A stretch of 64,000 nt of DNA from Mycobacterium sp. GA-2829 (GCF_001499965.1 NZ_LQIT01000021.1:1-64000), one strand, 5' to 3'. Counted from the stretch's first letter, positions 39,817-50,625 are shown. Notes: generated by a model from the letters alone, not told the origin. A program made the numbers and translations.

Positions 39817-39886
39817 GGCCATGCTCCTGTGGTCGCGCGGGCGACCACAGACTAACCGCAAGGGCGGCGCCGGACCGGCCTAAACC

Positions 39887-40714
39887 TCAGCCGGCCGCGA
39901 CGGCGATGGTGTCGGCCGTCGGCGCGGACGCCGCGGGGCCGAGCAGCTGGTACAGCGGTGCGGTCCACGGGTAGCCGCCGCTCGCCGAGCGGGCGTAGCT
40001 GGTGTGCACCGAGACCGCGGTCGCGGTGATCTCGTCGGTGTCCGGGTCGTAGTCACACACCGCGTCGCCGAGGTCGCAGACGCTGATCGTGCGCGCACCG
40101 ACCGCGGCGGGCAGCGGCGCGGGCGCGTGGGCGAGGATCGGCCAGTCCTGCGCGACGCCCTTGCCCTTACCGGGGACCGCGGTGACCGAGCCGAGGTTGT
40201 AGGTGGGATCGGTGGGCAGCCGGTCGCCGTCGGCGACCAGCAGCGCACCGGCGAAGTTCGGGCTGGTGCCGAGCGTGTGCAGGTTGCGGTGCACGACCAT
40301 CGCGCCCTGCGAGTAACCGGCGAGCACGACCTTGCTGGTGGGGCACTGCTGCACGAACGTCGCGTACTGGTTGGCCAGTGCGGCGGTGCCGGCGTCGACG
40401 CTGCTGATGAAGCCGGCCCAGTCGAGGATGCCGCCGTCTGCGGGCACCTCGGTCGCCGGGTAGACGACGGCCTCGGCGGTCATGGTGCGGCCGTCGCTCT
40501 GGACGAGCCGCTGCAGGTCGGCGCGCGAGCGGGAGACCACCCGGCCCATCCCGTCGTTCAGCGAGACCTCGGCGCCGCGCTCACCGGAACCGGCCGCCCC
40601 GATGAGGTGGACGTCGGGGCACTGCGGCTGGGCGTTGGCGGTACCAGCCACGCCGAGCAGCGCCGCGCCACTGAGCGCGACGGCACCGGCCAATGCATGA
40701 AGACGACGAAACAC
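39887..40714 (-). CDS. Secreted cutinase-family hydrolase
   Basis: This is a roughly 275-residue secreted alpha/beta hydrolase with a signal peptide ending in GTANAQPQCP. The nucleophile is in VVLAGYSQGAMVVH, the aspartate in CDLGDAVCDYD and the histidine in VSVHTSYARSASG, the cutinase triad order. Mycobacterial members (CFP21/Culp types) act as esterases or lipases on envelope or host lipids. GTG 40714 is chosen with an AGAAGG site; TTG 40723 is an alternative. Confidence 0.86.
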   Translation of the reverse strand: MFRRLHALAGAVALSGAALLGVAGTANAQPQCPDVHLIGAAGSGERGAEVSLNDGMGRVVSRSRADLQRLVQSDGRTMTAEAVVYPATEVPADGGILDWAGFISSVDAGTAALANQYATFVQQCPTSKVVLAGYSQGAMVVHRNLHTLGTSPNFAGALLVADGDRLPTDPTYNLGSVTAVPGKGKGVAQDWPILAHAPAPLPAAVGARTISVCDLGDAVCDYDPDTDEITATAVSVHTSYARSASGGYPWTAPLYQLLGPAASAPTADTIAVAAG

Positions 40715-40789
40715 GAACCCCAACCCTTCTGAAGATCACTGCCAGGGTTATCGGCGGACCGGCGATCCGCGTTACCCCGCAACGCAAAA

Positions 40790-40815
40790 CGGCGCCCACC
40801 TGATGGTGGGCGCCG
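40790..40815 (-). terminator. Intrinsic terminator after tuf
   Basis: An 11-bp stem (CGGCGCCCACC with GGTGGGCGCCG) with a four-base loop is followed on the minus strand by TTTTGCG. It lies 20 bases past the tuf stop and ends the str operon. Confidence 0.92.
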
Positions 40816-40834
40816 CTTCGGCGTAGTCCGGGGA

Positions 40835-42025
<1,191 letters not shown>

Positions 42026-42102
42026 TTCTGTGTCCTCCTGGACTTGTTGGTGCTTTTTACAGCAGGTTTTGGGTTTTCAGTTGTGGTCCGAGAAGGAGAC
42101 GG

Positions 42103-44208
42103 TTACTGGCCCGTCGCCTTCGCGATGATCTCCTTCGAGACGTTCGCCGGAACTTCGGCGTACGAATCGAACACCATGGAGTAGTTCGCCCGGCCCTGGG
42201 TCTTCGACCGGAGGTCGCCGACGTAGCCGAACATCTCCGACAGCGGCACCTGCGCCTTGACGACGCGCGCACCGGACCGCTCCTCCATGGCCTGGATCTG
42301 ACCACGGCGGGAGTTCAGGTCGCCGATCACCTCACCCATGTAGTCCTCGGGTGTGGTCACCTCGACCGCCATGATGGGCTCGAGGATCACCGGCTGGGCC
42401 GCCTGGGCGGCCTTCTTCAACACCTGGGAACCGGCGACCTTGAACGCCATTTCCGAGGAGTCGACCTCGTGGTAGGCGCCGTCGAGCAGGGTCACCTTGA
42501 CGTTCACCAGCGGGTAGCCGGCCAGCACGCCGTACTGCATGGCGTCCTGGGCACCGGCATCCACCGACGGGATGTACTCGCGCGGGATGCGACCGCCGGT
42601 GACCTTGTTCTCGAACTCGTAGGTCGCACCGTCCTCGCCGCTGAACGGCTCGAGGTCGATGAGCACCTTCGCGAACTGGCCGGAGCCACCCGTCTGCTTC
42701 TTGTGGGTGAACTCGACCTTCTCGACCTTGCGCTTGATGGTCTCGCGGTAGGCCACCTGGGGCTTACCGACGTTGGCCTCGACCTTGAACTCGCGCCGCA
42801 TGCGGTCGACGAGGATGTCGAGGTGGAGCTCGCCCATACCGCCGATGACGGTCTGGCCGGTCTCCTGGTCCAGGTGGACCTTGAACGTGGGATCCTCTTC
42901 GGCCAGCTTCTGGATCGCCGTGCCGAGCTTCTCCTGGTCGCTCTTGGTCTTGGGCTCGATGGCCACCTCGATCACCGGATCGGGGAAGGTCATCGACTCG
43001 AGCACGATCTGCTGGTTCGGATCGCACAGGGTGTCACCGGTGGTGGTGTCCTTCAGGCCGATCATCGCGTAGATGTGACCCGCGGACGCCCGCTCGACCG
43101 GGTTCTCCTTGTTGGCGTGCATCTGGAACAGCTTGCCCAGCCGCTCCTTCTTGCCCTTGGTCGAGTTGATGACCTGCGACCCGGACTCGACGGTGCCGGA
43201 GTAGACGCGCACGTAGGTCAGCTTGCCGAAGAAGGGGTGCACGGCGATCTTGAACGCCAGCGCCGAGAACGGCTCGTCGACCGACGGCTTGCGGCTGATG
43301 ACCTCGTCTTCCTTGCCGGGCACGTGACCCTGCACGGATTCGACGTCCAGCGGCGACGGCAGGTAGTCGATGACCGCGTCGAGCATGGGCTGCACGCCCT
43401 TGTTCTTGAACGCGCTGCCGCACAGCACCGGGTACAGCTCGGAGGCGACCGTCAGCTTGCGGATCGCGCCCTTGATCTCCTCGACCGTGAGGTCTTCGCC
43501 ACCGAAGTACTTCTCGAGCAGCGCCTCGTCGGTCTCGGCGACCGTCTCGAGCAGCTTGGTCCGGTACTCGTCGGCCTTGTCGGCGAGGTCGGCGGGGATG
43601 TCCTCGACCTCGTACTTCTCACCGAGGGCGGTCTCGCCGCGCCACACCTTGGCCTTCATCTCGACCAGGTCGATGATGCCGATGAAGTCGTTCTCCGCGC
43701 CGATCGGCAGCTGGATGACCAGCGGCTTGGCGCCGAGGCGCTCCTCGATGGTGCGCACGGTGAAGTAGAAGTCGGCGCCGAGCTTGTCCATCTTGTTGAC
43801 GAAGCAGATGCGCGGGACGTCGTACTTGTCGGCCTGCCGCCAGACCTGCTCGGACTGCGGCTCGACACCTTCCTTGCCGTCGAAGACGGCGACGGCACCG
43901 TCGAGCACGCGCAGGCTGCGCTCCACCTCGACGGTGAAGTCGACGTGGCCCGGGGTGTCGATGATGTTGATCTGGTTGTCGTTCCAGAAGCAGGTCACCG
44001 CGGCGGAGGTGATGGTGATGCCGCGCTCCTGCTCCTGCTCCATCCAGTCGGTGGTCGAGGCACCGTCGTGCGTCTCACCGATCTTGTAGTTGACGCCCGT
44101 GTAGTACAGGATGCGCTCGGTCGTCGTGGTCTTGCCGGCATCGATGTGCGCCATGATGCCGATGTTGCGGACCTTGTTCAGGTCGGTAAGCACGTCCTTC
44201 TGTGCCAC
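42103..44208 (-). CDS. fusA: Elongation factor G
   Basis: This 701-residue translocation GTPase has the P loop [31 protein letters not shown] and the five-domain length of EF-G. The C-terminal domains are intact ([47 protein letters not shown]). It starts with GTG 44208. This is the main EF-G (fusA1), given its place in the str operon between rpsG and tuf. Confidence 0.98.
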   Translation of the reverse strand: MAQKDVLTDLNKVRNIGIMAHIDAGKTTTTERILYYTGVNYKIGETHDGASTTDWMEQEQERGITITSAAVTCFWNDNQINIIDTPGHVDFTVEVERSLRVLDGAVAVFDGKEGVEPQSEQVWRQADKYDVPRICFVNKMDKLGADFYFTVRTIEERLGAKPLVIQLPIGAENDFIGIIDLVEMKAKVWRGETALGEKYEVEDIPADLADKADEYRTKLLETVAETDEALLEKYFGGEDLTVEEIKGAIRKLTVASELYPVLCGSAFKNKGVQPMLDAVIDYLPSPLDVESVQGHVPGKEDEVISRKPSVDEPFSALAFKIAVHPFFGKLTYVRVYSGTVESGSQVINSTKGKKERLGKLFQMHANKENPVERASAGHIYAMIGLKDTTTGDTLCDPNQQIVLESMTFPDPVIEVAIEPKTKSDQEKLGTAIQKLAEEDPTFKVHLDQETGQTVIGGMGELHLDILVDRMRREFKVEANVGKPQVAYRETIKRKVEKVEFTHKKQTGGSGQFAKVLIDLEPFSGEDGATYEFENKVTGGRIPREYIPSVDAGAQDAMQYGVLAGYPLVNVKVTLLDGAYHEVDSSEMAFKVAGSQVLKKAAQAAQPVILEPIMAVEVTTPEDYMGEVIGDLNSRRGQIQAMEERSGARVVKAQVPLSEMFGYVGDLRSKTQGRANYSMVFDSYAEVPANVSKEIIAKATGQ

Positions 44209-44277
44209 AGAAGTCTTCTCTCTCGCTTGGTAGTTGCTGTTGTCTGACCGTCCCCGCAGCTCCGCGGGGACGTCACG

Positions 44278-44748
44278 TCACCAGCGGTAGTGCGCGAAGG
44301 CGCGGTTGGCCTCGGCCATCTTGTGGGTGTCCTCACGCCGCTTGACGGCGGCACCCAGGCCATTGCTGGCGTCGAGGATCTCGTTCGCCAGACGCTCGAC
44401 CATGGTCTTCTCCCGGCGGGCCTTCGAGAAGCTCACCAGCCAGCGCAGGGCCAGCGTGACGGAGCGGTCGGGACGAACCTCGACCGGCACCTGGTAGGTC
44501 GCGCCACCGACGCGGCGGCTGCGCACCTCGAGGGCGGGCTTGACGTTGTCGAGAGCGCGCTTGAGGGTGACCACCGGATCGGTGCCCGTCTTGTCGCGGG
44601 CCTGCTCGAGCGCACCATAAACAATGCGTTCGGCCAGCGATTTCTTCCCGTCCAGCAACACTTTGTTGACCAGCTGGGTGACCAGCTGCGACCCGTAGAC
44701 CGGATCGTTGACCAACGGACGCTTGGGTGCGGGGCCCTTGCGCGGCAT
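44278..44748 (-). CDS. rpsG: 30S ribosomal protein S7
   Basis: This 156-residue S7 ([50 protein letters not shown], ending [20 protein letters not shown]) initiates assembly of the 30S head and contacts the E-site tRNA. Its ATG overlaps the rpsL stop by one base. Confidence 0.98.
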   Translation of the reverse strand: MPRKGPAPKRPLVNDPVYGSQLVTQLVNKVLLDGKKSLAERIVYGALEQARDKTGTDPVVTLKRALDNVKPALEVRSRRVGGATYQVPVEVRPDRSVTLALRWLVSFSKARREKTMVERLANEILDASNGLGAAVKRREDTHKMAEANRAFAHYRW

Positions 44749-45122
44749 CAGCTCTTCTCCTTCTTGGCGCCGTAGCGGCTGCGCGCTTGCTTGCGGTTCT
44801 TCACGCCCTGGGTGTCGAGCGAACCGCGGATGATCTTGTAACGCACACCGGGGAGGTCCTTCACACGACCACCGCGCACCAGCACCATGGAGTGCTCCTG
44901 CAGGTTGTGGCCCTCACCGGGGATGTAGGCGGTGACCTCGACCTGGCTGGTCAGCTTCACGCGCGCGACCTTGCGAAGCGCCGAGTTCGGCTTCTTCGGG
45001 GTGGTGGTGTACACGCGGGTGCACACGCCACGACGCTGCGGGCTGCCCTTGAGGGCCGCGGTCTTCACCTTGGCGATCTTGTCGCGGCGACCCTTGCGGA
45101 CCAGCTGGTTGATGGTTGGCAT
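44748..45122 (-). CDS. rpsL: 30S ribosomal protein S12
   Basis: This 124-residue S12 carries unchanged sequence at both streptomycin-resistance sites, the lysines of [14 protein letters not shown] (Lys43) and [13 protein letters not shown] (Lys88), so it is predicted streptomycin-sensitive at this locus. S12 monitors codon-anticodon pairing in the A site. It is the first gene of the str operon. Confidence 0.98.
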
Positions 45123-45362
45123 GTACCGGCTTTCTGTGTTCTTTCGGGTGGTGCTACGTGTTCGTTGCGTCTGTATCTGTACTGCTCAGGTCTCTGTACT
45201 GCTGTTTCAGCCCGTCCGCGTCCCCCGCGTCCGGGCGTGTCGCACGCGCACACCTCGAAGCTTTTCCGCTGCGTGGTAGACATGCGAATTGGCCCGGCAT
45301 GTGGGCATGCTGTCTGGTTCTCACCCCGTCGCATGCGCCTCGACGGCCAGGCACGATCCCCC
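45123..45362 (-). promoter_or_regulatory. Leader of the rpsL operon
   Basis: About 235 bases separate the predicted start of transcription from rpsL, with no convincing gene. The segment 45214-45251 resembles the rpsJ leader (both include GTGTCGC and ACGCGCAC in the same order). It contains a small hairpin, GCGTG-TCG-CACGC at 45235-45247. Function is unknown. Confidence 0.55.
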
Positions 45363-45391
45363 ACAATACCAGGGTGGCCCCGTCGCTCCAA
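45363..45391 (-). promoter_or_regulatory. Promoter of the str operon
   Basis: On the minus strand -35 TTGGAG (45386-45391), a 17-base spacer and -10 TATTGT (45363-45368). The likely start of transcription is near 45356. The -35 and its spacing match those of the rpsJ promoter (TTGGAC, 17 bases). Confidence 0.7.
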
Positions 45392-45431
45392 AAGTCGTTC
45401 CCGACGGTACCCGCAGCGCTCTGACCGGCGC

Positions 45432-46070
45432 TTACCGCAGGTCAGCCCCCACGCCACCGTTGCGGCGTTCCATACCCGAGGCCAGGCGCAGCACCATGTC
45501 GGTGAACACGACGTCGGTGTCGAGGCCGTTCATCACCCCGGTCATCTCCAGCAGGACGAACCCGTGCATGGCCGACCAGAACTCCAGGGCGGCGTAGAAC
45601 GCGTCCTCGCCGTCGAGGCCGTAGGAGGCCAGCACCTCGATCACCGGGGTGGCCGCGGCGCGGGTGGCCTCGGTGAACTCGGGGTCGTCGCCGCCCAGCG
45701 GCATCCGGGTGAACGCCGAGTAGCGGCCCGGGTGGTGGTGGGCGTAGCTGCGGTAGGCCCCGGCCATCGCCATCACCGCGTCGTCGCGGGTGCGGCCACC
45801 GCCGACGGTGTTGAGCATGTCGATGATGTCGCCGACGACCCGCATCCGCACGGTGCGCCGCAGGTCGTCGAGGCTGTGCACATGGTTGTACAGCGACGGC
45901 CCCTTGGTGCCGAGCTGGGTGGCCAGCGCGTTGATGGTCAGCGCGTCCCAGCCCTCGCGGTCCAGGAAGGTCAGTGCGGCGTTGACGATGGAGTCACGGC
46001 TCAGACGGGTGGTCCTGGCCGCTGCACGCGCCCGACCGCCCGCCTGTCGCGGGTCCGGTTGAGCCGGCAT
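45432..46070 (-). CDS. TetR-family regulator (Rv0681-like)
   Basis: From ATG 46070 (MPAQPDPRQAGGRARAAARTTRLSRDSIVNAALTFLDREGWDALTINALATQLGTKGPSLYNHVHSLDDLRRTV) this is a 212-residue TetR protein with a WHG-type C-terminal domain (YAHHHPGRYSAF, FWSAMHGFVLLEM). AAGGGTGA precedes this start; the frame extends 40 codons upstream but overlaps the next gene. It lies immediately upstream of the str operon, as Rv0681 does. Target unknown. Confidence 0.88.
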   Translation of the reverse strand: MPAQPDPRQAGGRARAAARTTRLSRDSIVNAALTFLDREGWDALTINALATQLGTKGPSLYNHVHSLDDLRRTVRMRVVGDIIDMLNTVGGGRTRDDAVMAMAGAYRSYAHHHPGRYSAFTRMPLGGDDPEFTEATRAAATPVIEVLASYGLDGEDAFYAALEFWSAMHGFVLLEMTGVMNGLDTDVVFTDMVLRLASGMERRNGGVGADLR

Positions 46071-46138
46071 GTGCTGTTCACCCTTCGTCGTCGCCGATCG
46101 CCGAAAGCGGTCGGCGCAGACTCTAACCCTACGGCTGC

Positions 46139-46654
46139 TCAGTTCACGCGTTGCTGACTGAGTTGGGCGAGGCGTTCGGTGATCGAGCACAGATCGGGCA
46201 GCATGTCGGGATTCATGGTCTGGATCGACCAGGTGATGACGTCACCGCCCTTGGCCACGTAGATGCTGCAGGCGTTGGTGTCGGCGGCCTTGAACCCCTT
46301 GTTCCCATCCAGCGACAGTTCGGTGAGCCTGCGGCCCGCCTGCTGTTCGAGTTCGCGTTCGACGTCCATGTCGCTGCCGCGGTACCACCAGGTGGAGATG
46401 CCCATGCCCGCGCCGAACGAGCCGAGCATGGTGTCCTCCTGCCAGAAGCAGCCGGCATCGCTGTCGACGACCTTCTTGAACACCGACGATCCGGCGGCCT
46501 TGGTGACGTCGGCGTCGGTCACGCCGTTGCAGCCGTCGCTGCGGAACGCCCCGGTGGACGGCCCGGCCGGCGGGGTGGGCGTCTGGTCCTCGGCGCCGCC
46601 GCACCCGGCCAGCAGTAGCGCCGCCGCCGAGATGCCGAGAATGAGCCGCTTCAT
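46139..46654 (-). CDS. DUF3558-like lipoprotein
   Basis: This 171-residue protein has a lipoprotein signal (MKRLILGISAAALLLAGCGG), a Pro/Thr-rich linker and a cysteine-bearing domain (FRSDGCNGVTDADVTKAAG, GCFWQE, SIYVAKGGDVITWSIQ). This pattern matches the DUF3558 lipoprotein family of mycobacteria, function unknown. Its ATG overlaps the stop of the next lipoprotein gene upstream. The pair corresponds in place to Rv0679c/Rv0680c. Confidence 0.82.
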   Translation of the reverse strand: MKRLILGISAAALLLAGCGGAEDQTPTPPAGPSTGAFRSDGCNGVTDADVTKAAGSSVFKKVVDSDAGCFWQEDTMLGSFGAGMGISTWWYRGSDMDVERELEQQAGRRLTELSLDGNKGFKAADTNACSIYVAKGGDVITWSIQTMNPDMLPDLCSITERLAQLSQQRVN

Positions 46655-47223
46655 CACAGATCCGCCGACAGGGTGGCCGACAACAACTTCTCCGCGTCCG
46701 CGCACGGGTCGCCGGACTGCTGGCCGCGGTACTGCACCCACCAGCTGAGCACGCCCTGCCCGGCGGCCGCGGTCGCCGAGCAGCCGACCCCGGTGGTGTC
46801 GCGCCGCGCGAGGAAGGCGGGATGCCGTTCGACGTCGGTGTCGGTGACCTCGGCGCCGCGTTCGACGGCGAGTGAGCGTTCCCGGCCCAGGTTGCCGCTG
46901 TCGAACCAGGAGAAGGTCACGTCGAGCATGACCTCGCCGCGCATGAGGACGTACTGGCAGACGGCTCCGCTGTAGGGGCGCACGACCTCGTCGGCGGCGA
47001 GGGTCTCCGAGACGGTGGAGTCCTCGAGCAGCCCGCAGCGGTTGTCGACGTAGCCGTAGTCGCGGTCGGGATCGGGGGCGACGCCGGTGCGGACGGGTGT
47101 CGCGGTGCCCGTGACCTGGTGCGCACAGCCCGCGGTGGTGACCACCGCGGCGATCGCCGCAGCGGCCAAACCCGCACCAACACCGACACGACGACCCATC
47201 ACCGAGAGAGGGTACCCAGCCAT
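46654..47223 (-). CDS. DUF3558-like lipoprotein, paralogue
   Basis: This 189-residue protein has a lipoprotein signal with lipobox AVVTTAGC after an Ala-rich core, then a DUF3558-like domain (RCGLLEDSTVSETLAADEVVRPYSGAVCQYVL, LDVTFSWFDSGNL, GVGCSATAAAGQGVLSWWVQYRG). An internal ATG at 47199 (MGRRVGVGAGL) gives a more usual signal length and is an alternative start. It is coupled to the downstream paralogue and is probably anchored in the envelope; role unknown. Confidence 0.8.
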   Translation of the reverse strand: MAGYPLSVMGRRVGVGAGLAAAAIAAVVTTAGCAHQVTGTATPVRTGVAPDPDRDYGYVDNRCGLLEDSTVSETLAADEVVRPYSGAVCQYVLMRGEVMLDVTFSWFDSGNLGRERSLAVERGAEVTDTDVERHPAFLARRDTTGVGCSATAAAGQGVLSWWVQYRGQQSGDPCADAEKLLSATLSADL

Positions 47224-47332
47224 CCTGTGTTCAGCGACCTGTGCAAACTCCGATCTCTCGGAAGGCCCCCGCGGCCGTGAGCGGGGCCACGTACGCTGCT
47301 CCTAACGAGTGGCGCGACGAAGGGATCCGACG

Positions 47333-47701
47333 GTGCGATCGATCGGTTGTGTGGCGGCGGGAGCCGCCGTGCTGTTCGCCGCGACGACGGTGGGAGCGCC
47401 GAGCGCAGCCGCCATCAACGGCGACACCCACATCACCGGCACCGGGGTCACGCAGACCATCGACTGCCGCAACGCGACTCTGCACGTCAACGGCAACGGC
47501 AACAAGGTCTACGCGCTCGGCACGTGCTGGGCGGTGACGATGCAGGGGTCGGGAAACCTCGTGGTCGCCGACGACGTGATCAACGACATCACCGTCTACG
47601 GGTGGGACCAGACCGTGATGTACAAGAACGGCGATCCCTTCGTCTGGGACCGCGGCCGCGAACTCGGTATGACGAACCGGATCAGCCGCGTGCCGGCCTG
47701 A
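47333..47701 (+). CDS. Secreted DUF3060 protein
   Basis: This is a roughly 122-residue protein from GTG 47333 with a signal peptide (VRSIGCVAAGAAVLFAATTVGAPSAAA) and a repetitive beta-rich region (ITGTGVTQTIDCRNATLHVNGNGNKVYALGTCWAVTMQGSGNLVVAD) of the DUF3060 type, resembling short beta-helix repeats. A GTG at 47309 is an alternative start. It is followed by a lipoprotein paralogue. Confidence 0.78.
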   Translation: MRSIGCVAAGAAVLFAATTVGAPSAAAINGDTHITGTGVTQTIDCRNATLHVNGNGNKVYALGTCWAVTMQGSGNLVVADDVINDITVYGWDQTVMYKNGDPFVWDRGRELGMTNRISRVPA

Positions 47702-47727
47702 CCGTCCGAGGAGGAAAGCGAGGACGC

Positions 47728-48141
47728 ATGTCCGCCAACCTTGTCCGCACCTCATTCGTGACGCTGGCGGTGGCCGCCGCGTTCGGGCTGGCCGGGTGTG
47801 GTGCGGAGAGCAGCGACACCAACACCCCGACCGCGACGGCGGGGTCCTCGGGTGCGCAGGTCGAGATCGGCAACACCATCAACTACGGCTCGGTGGGCAC
47901 CACCGCCGAGGTGGACTGCGCCGACGGCAAGGCGCTCAACGTCGGCGGCTCGAACAACAAGCTGACGGTGCGGGGCACGTGCGCGAACGTCAACATCGGC
48001 GGCACCGACAACACGATCAGCTTCGAGCGGGTCGACAAGGAGATCACCGTCGTCGGGTTGAACAACACCGTCACCTACGCCGACGGCGACCCCAAGATCG
48101 ACGACCTCGGCTCGAACAACAAGATCACCAAACAGGGGTGA
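47728..48141 (+). CDS. DUF3060 lipoprotein
   Basis: This 137-residue paralogue of the previous gene has a lipoprotein signal ending LAGCG, a Thr/Ser linker, and the repeat domain (GTTAEVDCADGKALNVGGSNNKLTVRGTCANVNIGGTDNTISFERVDKEITVVGLNNTVTYADGDPKI). A GGAGGAAAG site lies before ATG 47728. The two genes are 26 bases apart. The stop codon lies inside a palindromic repeat. Confidence 0.82.
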   Translation: MSANLVRTSFVTLAVAAAFGLAGCGAESSDTNTPTATAGSSGAQVEIGNTINYGSVGTTAEVDCADGKALNVGGSNNKLTVRGTCANVNIGGTDNTISFERVDKEITVVGLNNTVTYADGDPKIDDLGSNNKITKQG

Positions 48142-48190
48142 TTTCGGTGTAGTTGGTTGCGGTGAGCGCAACCGACGACACCGAAATCAC
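48138..48190. repeat. Dispersed palindromic repeat, copy B
   Basis: Two 24-base arms with two mismatches flank the loop GTGAG. The arm sequence (GTGATTTCGGTGTAGTTGG...) matches copy A at 31505-31553 closely, with the same loop. It lies between two convergent genes and contains both of their stop codons, so it may act as a bidirectional terminator. Confidence 0.85.
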
Positions 48191-48951
48191 GCCTTGGCGC
48201 CGTGCCTGCCCGCACCCGCGGCGAACCGGCCGGCCCCCTCGAGCGCCTCGTCCTTGACTCGCGAGATGCTCCCGAACTCGCGGTCGATCGCGTCGGCCTC
48301 CGACAGCCCCCACTGGTTGATCGCCGAGAGCCGGTCGGCGCGCATGCACTGCTGCGGGAACCGGGCGATCTCGGCGGCCAACTCCTCGGCCTGACGGCGG
48401 GCCGCCCCCTTCGCGACGACGCGGTTGGCCAGGCCGATGGCGTGGGCCTCGGCGGCGTCGACGGGGCGGCCGGTGAGGATCAGGTCCATCGCCCGGCTGT
48501 GCCCGATCAGCCGCGGCAGCCGCACGGTGCCGCCGTCGATCAGCGGGACCCCCCAGCGGCGACAGAACACCCCGAGCACGGCGTCCTCCTCGACGACGCG
48601 CAGATCGCACCACAGCGCCAGTTCCAGTCCACCGGCGACGGCGTAGCCGCTGATCGCGGCGATCACCGGTTTGGACAGCACCATGCGTGACGGGCCCATC
48701 GGTCCCGGTCCGGTGCGGTGCACAGCGTTGGCGTCCGGGGTGCCGAAGGCTTTGAGATCGGCTCCGGCGCAGAAGGTTCCGTGATCGCCGGTGAGCACGG
48801 CGACGGCTGCGGAGTCGTCGCGGTCGAAGGCGTCGAAGGCCTCGAACAACGCTTCGGCGGTCGGCCGGTTGACGGCGTTGCGGGCCTCGGGCCGGTCGAT
48901 GATGACGGTGGTCACCGCACCGTTGCGTTCGACGCGCACGGGTTCGCTCAT
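48187..48951 (-). CDS. echA5: Enoyl-CoA hydratase/isomerase family protein (EchA5-like)
   Basis: This 254-residue crotonase-fold enzyme from ATG 48951 has the oxyanion-hole segments HGTFCAGADLKAF and AISGYAVAGGLELALWCDLRVVEEDAVLGVF. It lacks the usual catalytic Glu pair in plain form (GVPLIDGGTVRLPRLIG has Asp-Gly-Gly), so its exact reaction is uncertain. It ends the fadE8-echA4-PaaX-echA5 operon by position, as Rv0675 does. ATG overlaps the PaaX stop by four bases. Confidence 0.85.
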   Translation of the reverse strand: MSEPVRVERNGAVTTVIIDRPEARNAVNRPTAEALFEAFDAFDRDDSAAVAVLTGDHGTFCAGADLKAFGTPDANAVHRTGPGPMGPSRMVLSKPVIAAISGYAVAGGLELALWCDLRVVEEDAVLGVFCRRWGVPLIDGGTVRLPRLIGHSRAMDLILTGRPVDAAEAHAIGLANRVVAKGAARRQAEELAAEIARFPQQCMRADRLSAINQWGLSEADAIDREFGSISRVKDEALEGAGRFAAGAGRHGAKA

Positions 48952-49664
48952 GTCGCCTCCATCAGGTGGTTGTCGCGCCGCTCGACCAGTTCGCCGGCGA
49001 AAGCGGTGTAGGCCGAACGCAATTGGTCGCCGGGCCAGTCGGCGGGCAGCAGTTCGGCGGGTAGGACGGGGTCGGTGAGCAGGTGCCGCACGATCGCCGC
49101 GGCGGCGACGAAGCGTCCCGGGATGTCGGCGGCAGCGGTGATGTCGTCGACGAGTCGACGGCCGTGGGCCGCCCACGCGGGCAGGTCCCACAGCCGCGCC
49201 GCCAGGTCGGCGGGATCGTCGTCGCGGGAGTGCAGGACGCGTACCCGCTCGGTGGCGTCGTCGGGCAGCGCGGTGTCGAGGTTGTCCGGCCGCAGCCACA
49301 CCCCTTCGCGGAGCTCTCCGAACCGGTTGTCCTGCAACGTGTTCCGCAGGGCGGCGCGGGTGCGGGCGTCGGTGCCGACGCTGGTGATCACCAGCGTGGT
49401 CCAGGTGCCGTCCCACGGGTGCAGCCGCGGGTTGATGGCATCGTCCTGACGGCGCTGGCGGGCGAGCAGTCGGTCCGACAGCCGGTAGCCGTCGGCCGAG
49501 CGCACCAGGTCGCCGGCGCTGACCATCCTGGTCAGCGCGACCCGTACGGTCTGCTCGCGGATGTCGAAATCGGAGGTGAGACGGATCAGTTGGCTCGCGG
49601 TCGCCCATGCCGGGTGCGCGCCGAGCATGACCGACAGCACCACCGACCGCGCCGTCAACCGCAC
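48948..49664 (-). CDS. PaaX-family regulator
   Basis: This 238-residue protein from GTG 49664 begins MRLTARSVVLSVMLGAHPAWATASQLIRLTSDFDIREQTVRVALTRMVSAGDLVRSADGYRLSDRL, the winged-helix domain of PaaX-type regulators, followed by the PaaX C-terminal domain (WDGTWTTLVITSVGTDARTRAALRNTL, FGELREGVWLRPDNL). PaaX repressors respond to aryl-CoA thioesters. It lies between two crotonase genes and probably regulates this acyl-CoA operon. It matches the position of Rv0674. Confidence 0.85.
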   Translation of the reverse strand: MRLTARSVVLSVMLGAHPAWATASQLIRLTSDFDIREQTVRVALTRMVSAGDLVRSADGYRLSDRLLARQRRQDDAINPRLHPWDGTWTTLVITSVGTDARTRAALRNTLQDNRFGELREGVWLRPDNLDTALPDDATERVRVLHSRDDDPADLAARLWDLPAWAAHGRRLVDDITAAADIPGRFVAAAAIVRHLLTDPVLPAELLPADWPGDQLRSAYTAFAGELVERRDNHLMEAT

Positions 49665-49666
49665 GG

Positions 49667-50605
49667 CTACACCCCGGAGGCGCGGCGGCCGTGGTCGCCG
49701 AACGGTTCGTCGCGCTGCCGGACGGCCTCGCGGAACCCGTGCTCGCGGGACTGCTCGACGAACGCGTGCCCCTCGGGGGTGTGCCTTGCGATGCCGTCGA
49801 ACACGGTACTGACCATCCGGCTGGTGGCCACACCCTGTTGCAGGAGCGCGGAGTTCATCGCGAGCTTGACCATGATGAGCTGGTTGATCGGCACTGCGGC
49901 GATGCGCTCGACCAGGCGTTCGGTGCGTTCGTCGAGATCCTTGGGTTCAGGTGCCTCGACGACCAGTCCCCATTCGGCGGCCTGGCGCCCGGTGAGGGAA
50001 TCCCCGGTCAGCAGAAGGCGTTTCGCGCGCTGGTCCCCGAGCCGGTGGGCCCACATGCCGGCGGCGGGCACCCCCCAGACGCGGGTGGGCGGGTAGCCGA
50101 TCTTGGCGTCGGCGGCGGCGATCACCTGGTCGGCGTGCAACGCGATGTCGGTGCCGCCGGCGATGCAGTAGCCGTGGATCTTGACCACCGTCGGCTTGTC
50201 GCAGTGCAACAGGCTGGAGAAACCGCGGACGAAGCGGCTCATCATCTGGTAGTCGACCATGGGATCCCACGGCTGGTCCGGCAGATGGTTGATCGCCTGG
50301 GTCTTACCGGAGAGCACGGTGTCGCGGTACGGGCTGCCGCCTCCGGCCGACGACGAGCCCTCGGCGTAGGCGGAGAGATCGAATCCGGCGCAGAACCCCT
50401 CCCCGCGCCCGGACACCAGGATGACGTGGACGTTCGGGTCGAGGTCGGCACGTTCGACGAGCGCGGACAGCTCCAACGGGGTGTCGGCGACGATCGCGTT
50501 GCCCTTTTCGGGGCGGTTGAACGTGATCCGGGCGATGCGACCGGTGACCTCGTAGGTCATGGTCTTGAGGTTGTCGAAGTCGACGGGCCTGATCGCGTGC
50601 GTCAT
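49667..50605 (-). CDS. echA4: Enoyl-CoA hydratase/isomerase family protein (EchA4-like)
   Basis: This 312-residue crotonase-family protein from ATG 50605 has ITFNRPEKGNAI, RGEGFCAGFDLSAYAEG and KIHGYCIAGGTDIALHADQVIAAADAKIGYPPTRVWGVPAAGM. It is longer than the 255- to 265-residue norm because of an insertion after the CAGFDL motif (SSSAGGGSPYRDTVLSGKTQAINH). It follows fadE8 after 88 bases holding a palindromic repeat. Acyl-CoA substrate unknown. Confidence 0.87.
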   Translation of the reverse strand: MTHAIRPVDFDNLKTMTYEVTGRIARITFNRPEKGNAIVADTPLELSALVERADLDPNVHVILVSGRGEGFCAGFDLSAYAEGSSSAGGGSPYRDTVLSGKTQAINHLPDQPWDPMVDYQMMSRFVRGFSSLLHCDKPTVVKIHGYCIAGGTDIALHADQVIAAADAKIGYPPTRVWGVPAAGMWAHRLGDQRAKRLLLTGDSLTGRQAAEWGLVVEAPEPKDLDERTERLVERIAAVPINQLIMVKLAMNSALLQQGVATSRMVSTVFDGIARHTPEGHAFVEQSREHGFREAVRQRDEPFGDHGRRASGV

Positions 50606-50625
50606 CGCGCGTCCCCTCCCCCGCA

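Noticed and set aside
42469..44247. 592-codon plus-strand frame opposite fusA
   Set aside because: Antisense shadow of fusA; the minus frame is clearly EF-G.
44748..45122. Possible streptomycin-resistance change in rpsL
   Set aside because: Lys43 and Lys88 contexts are wild type.
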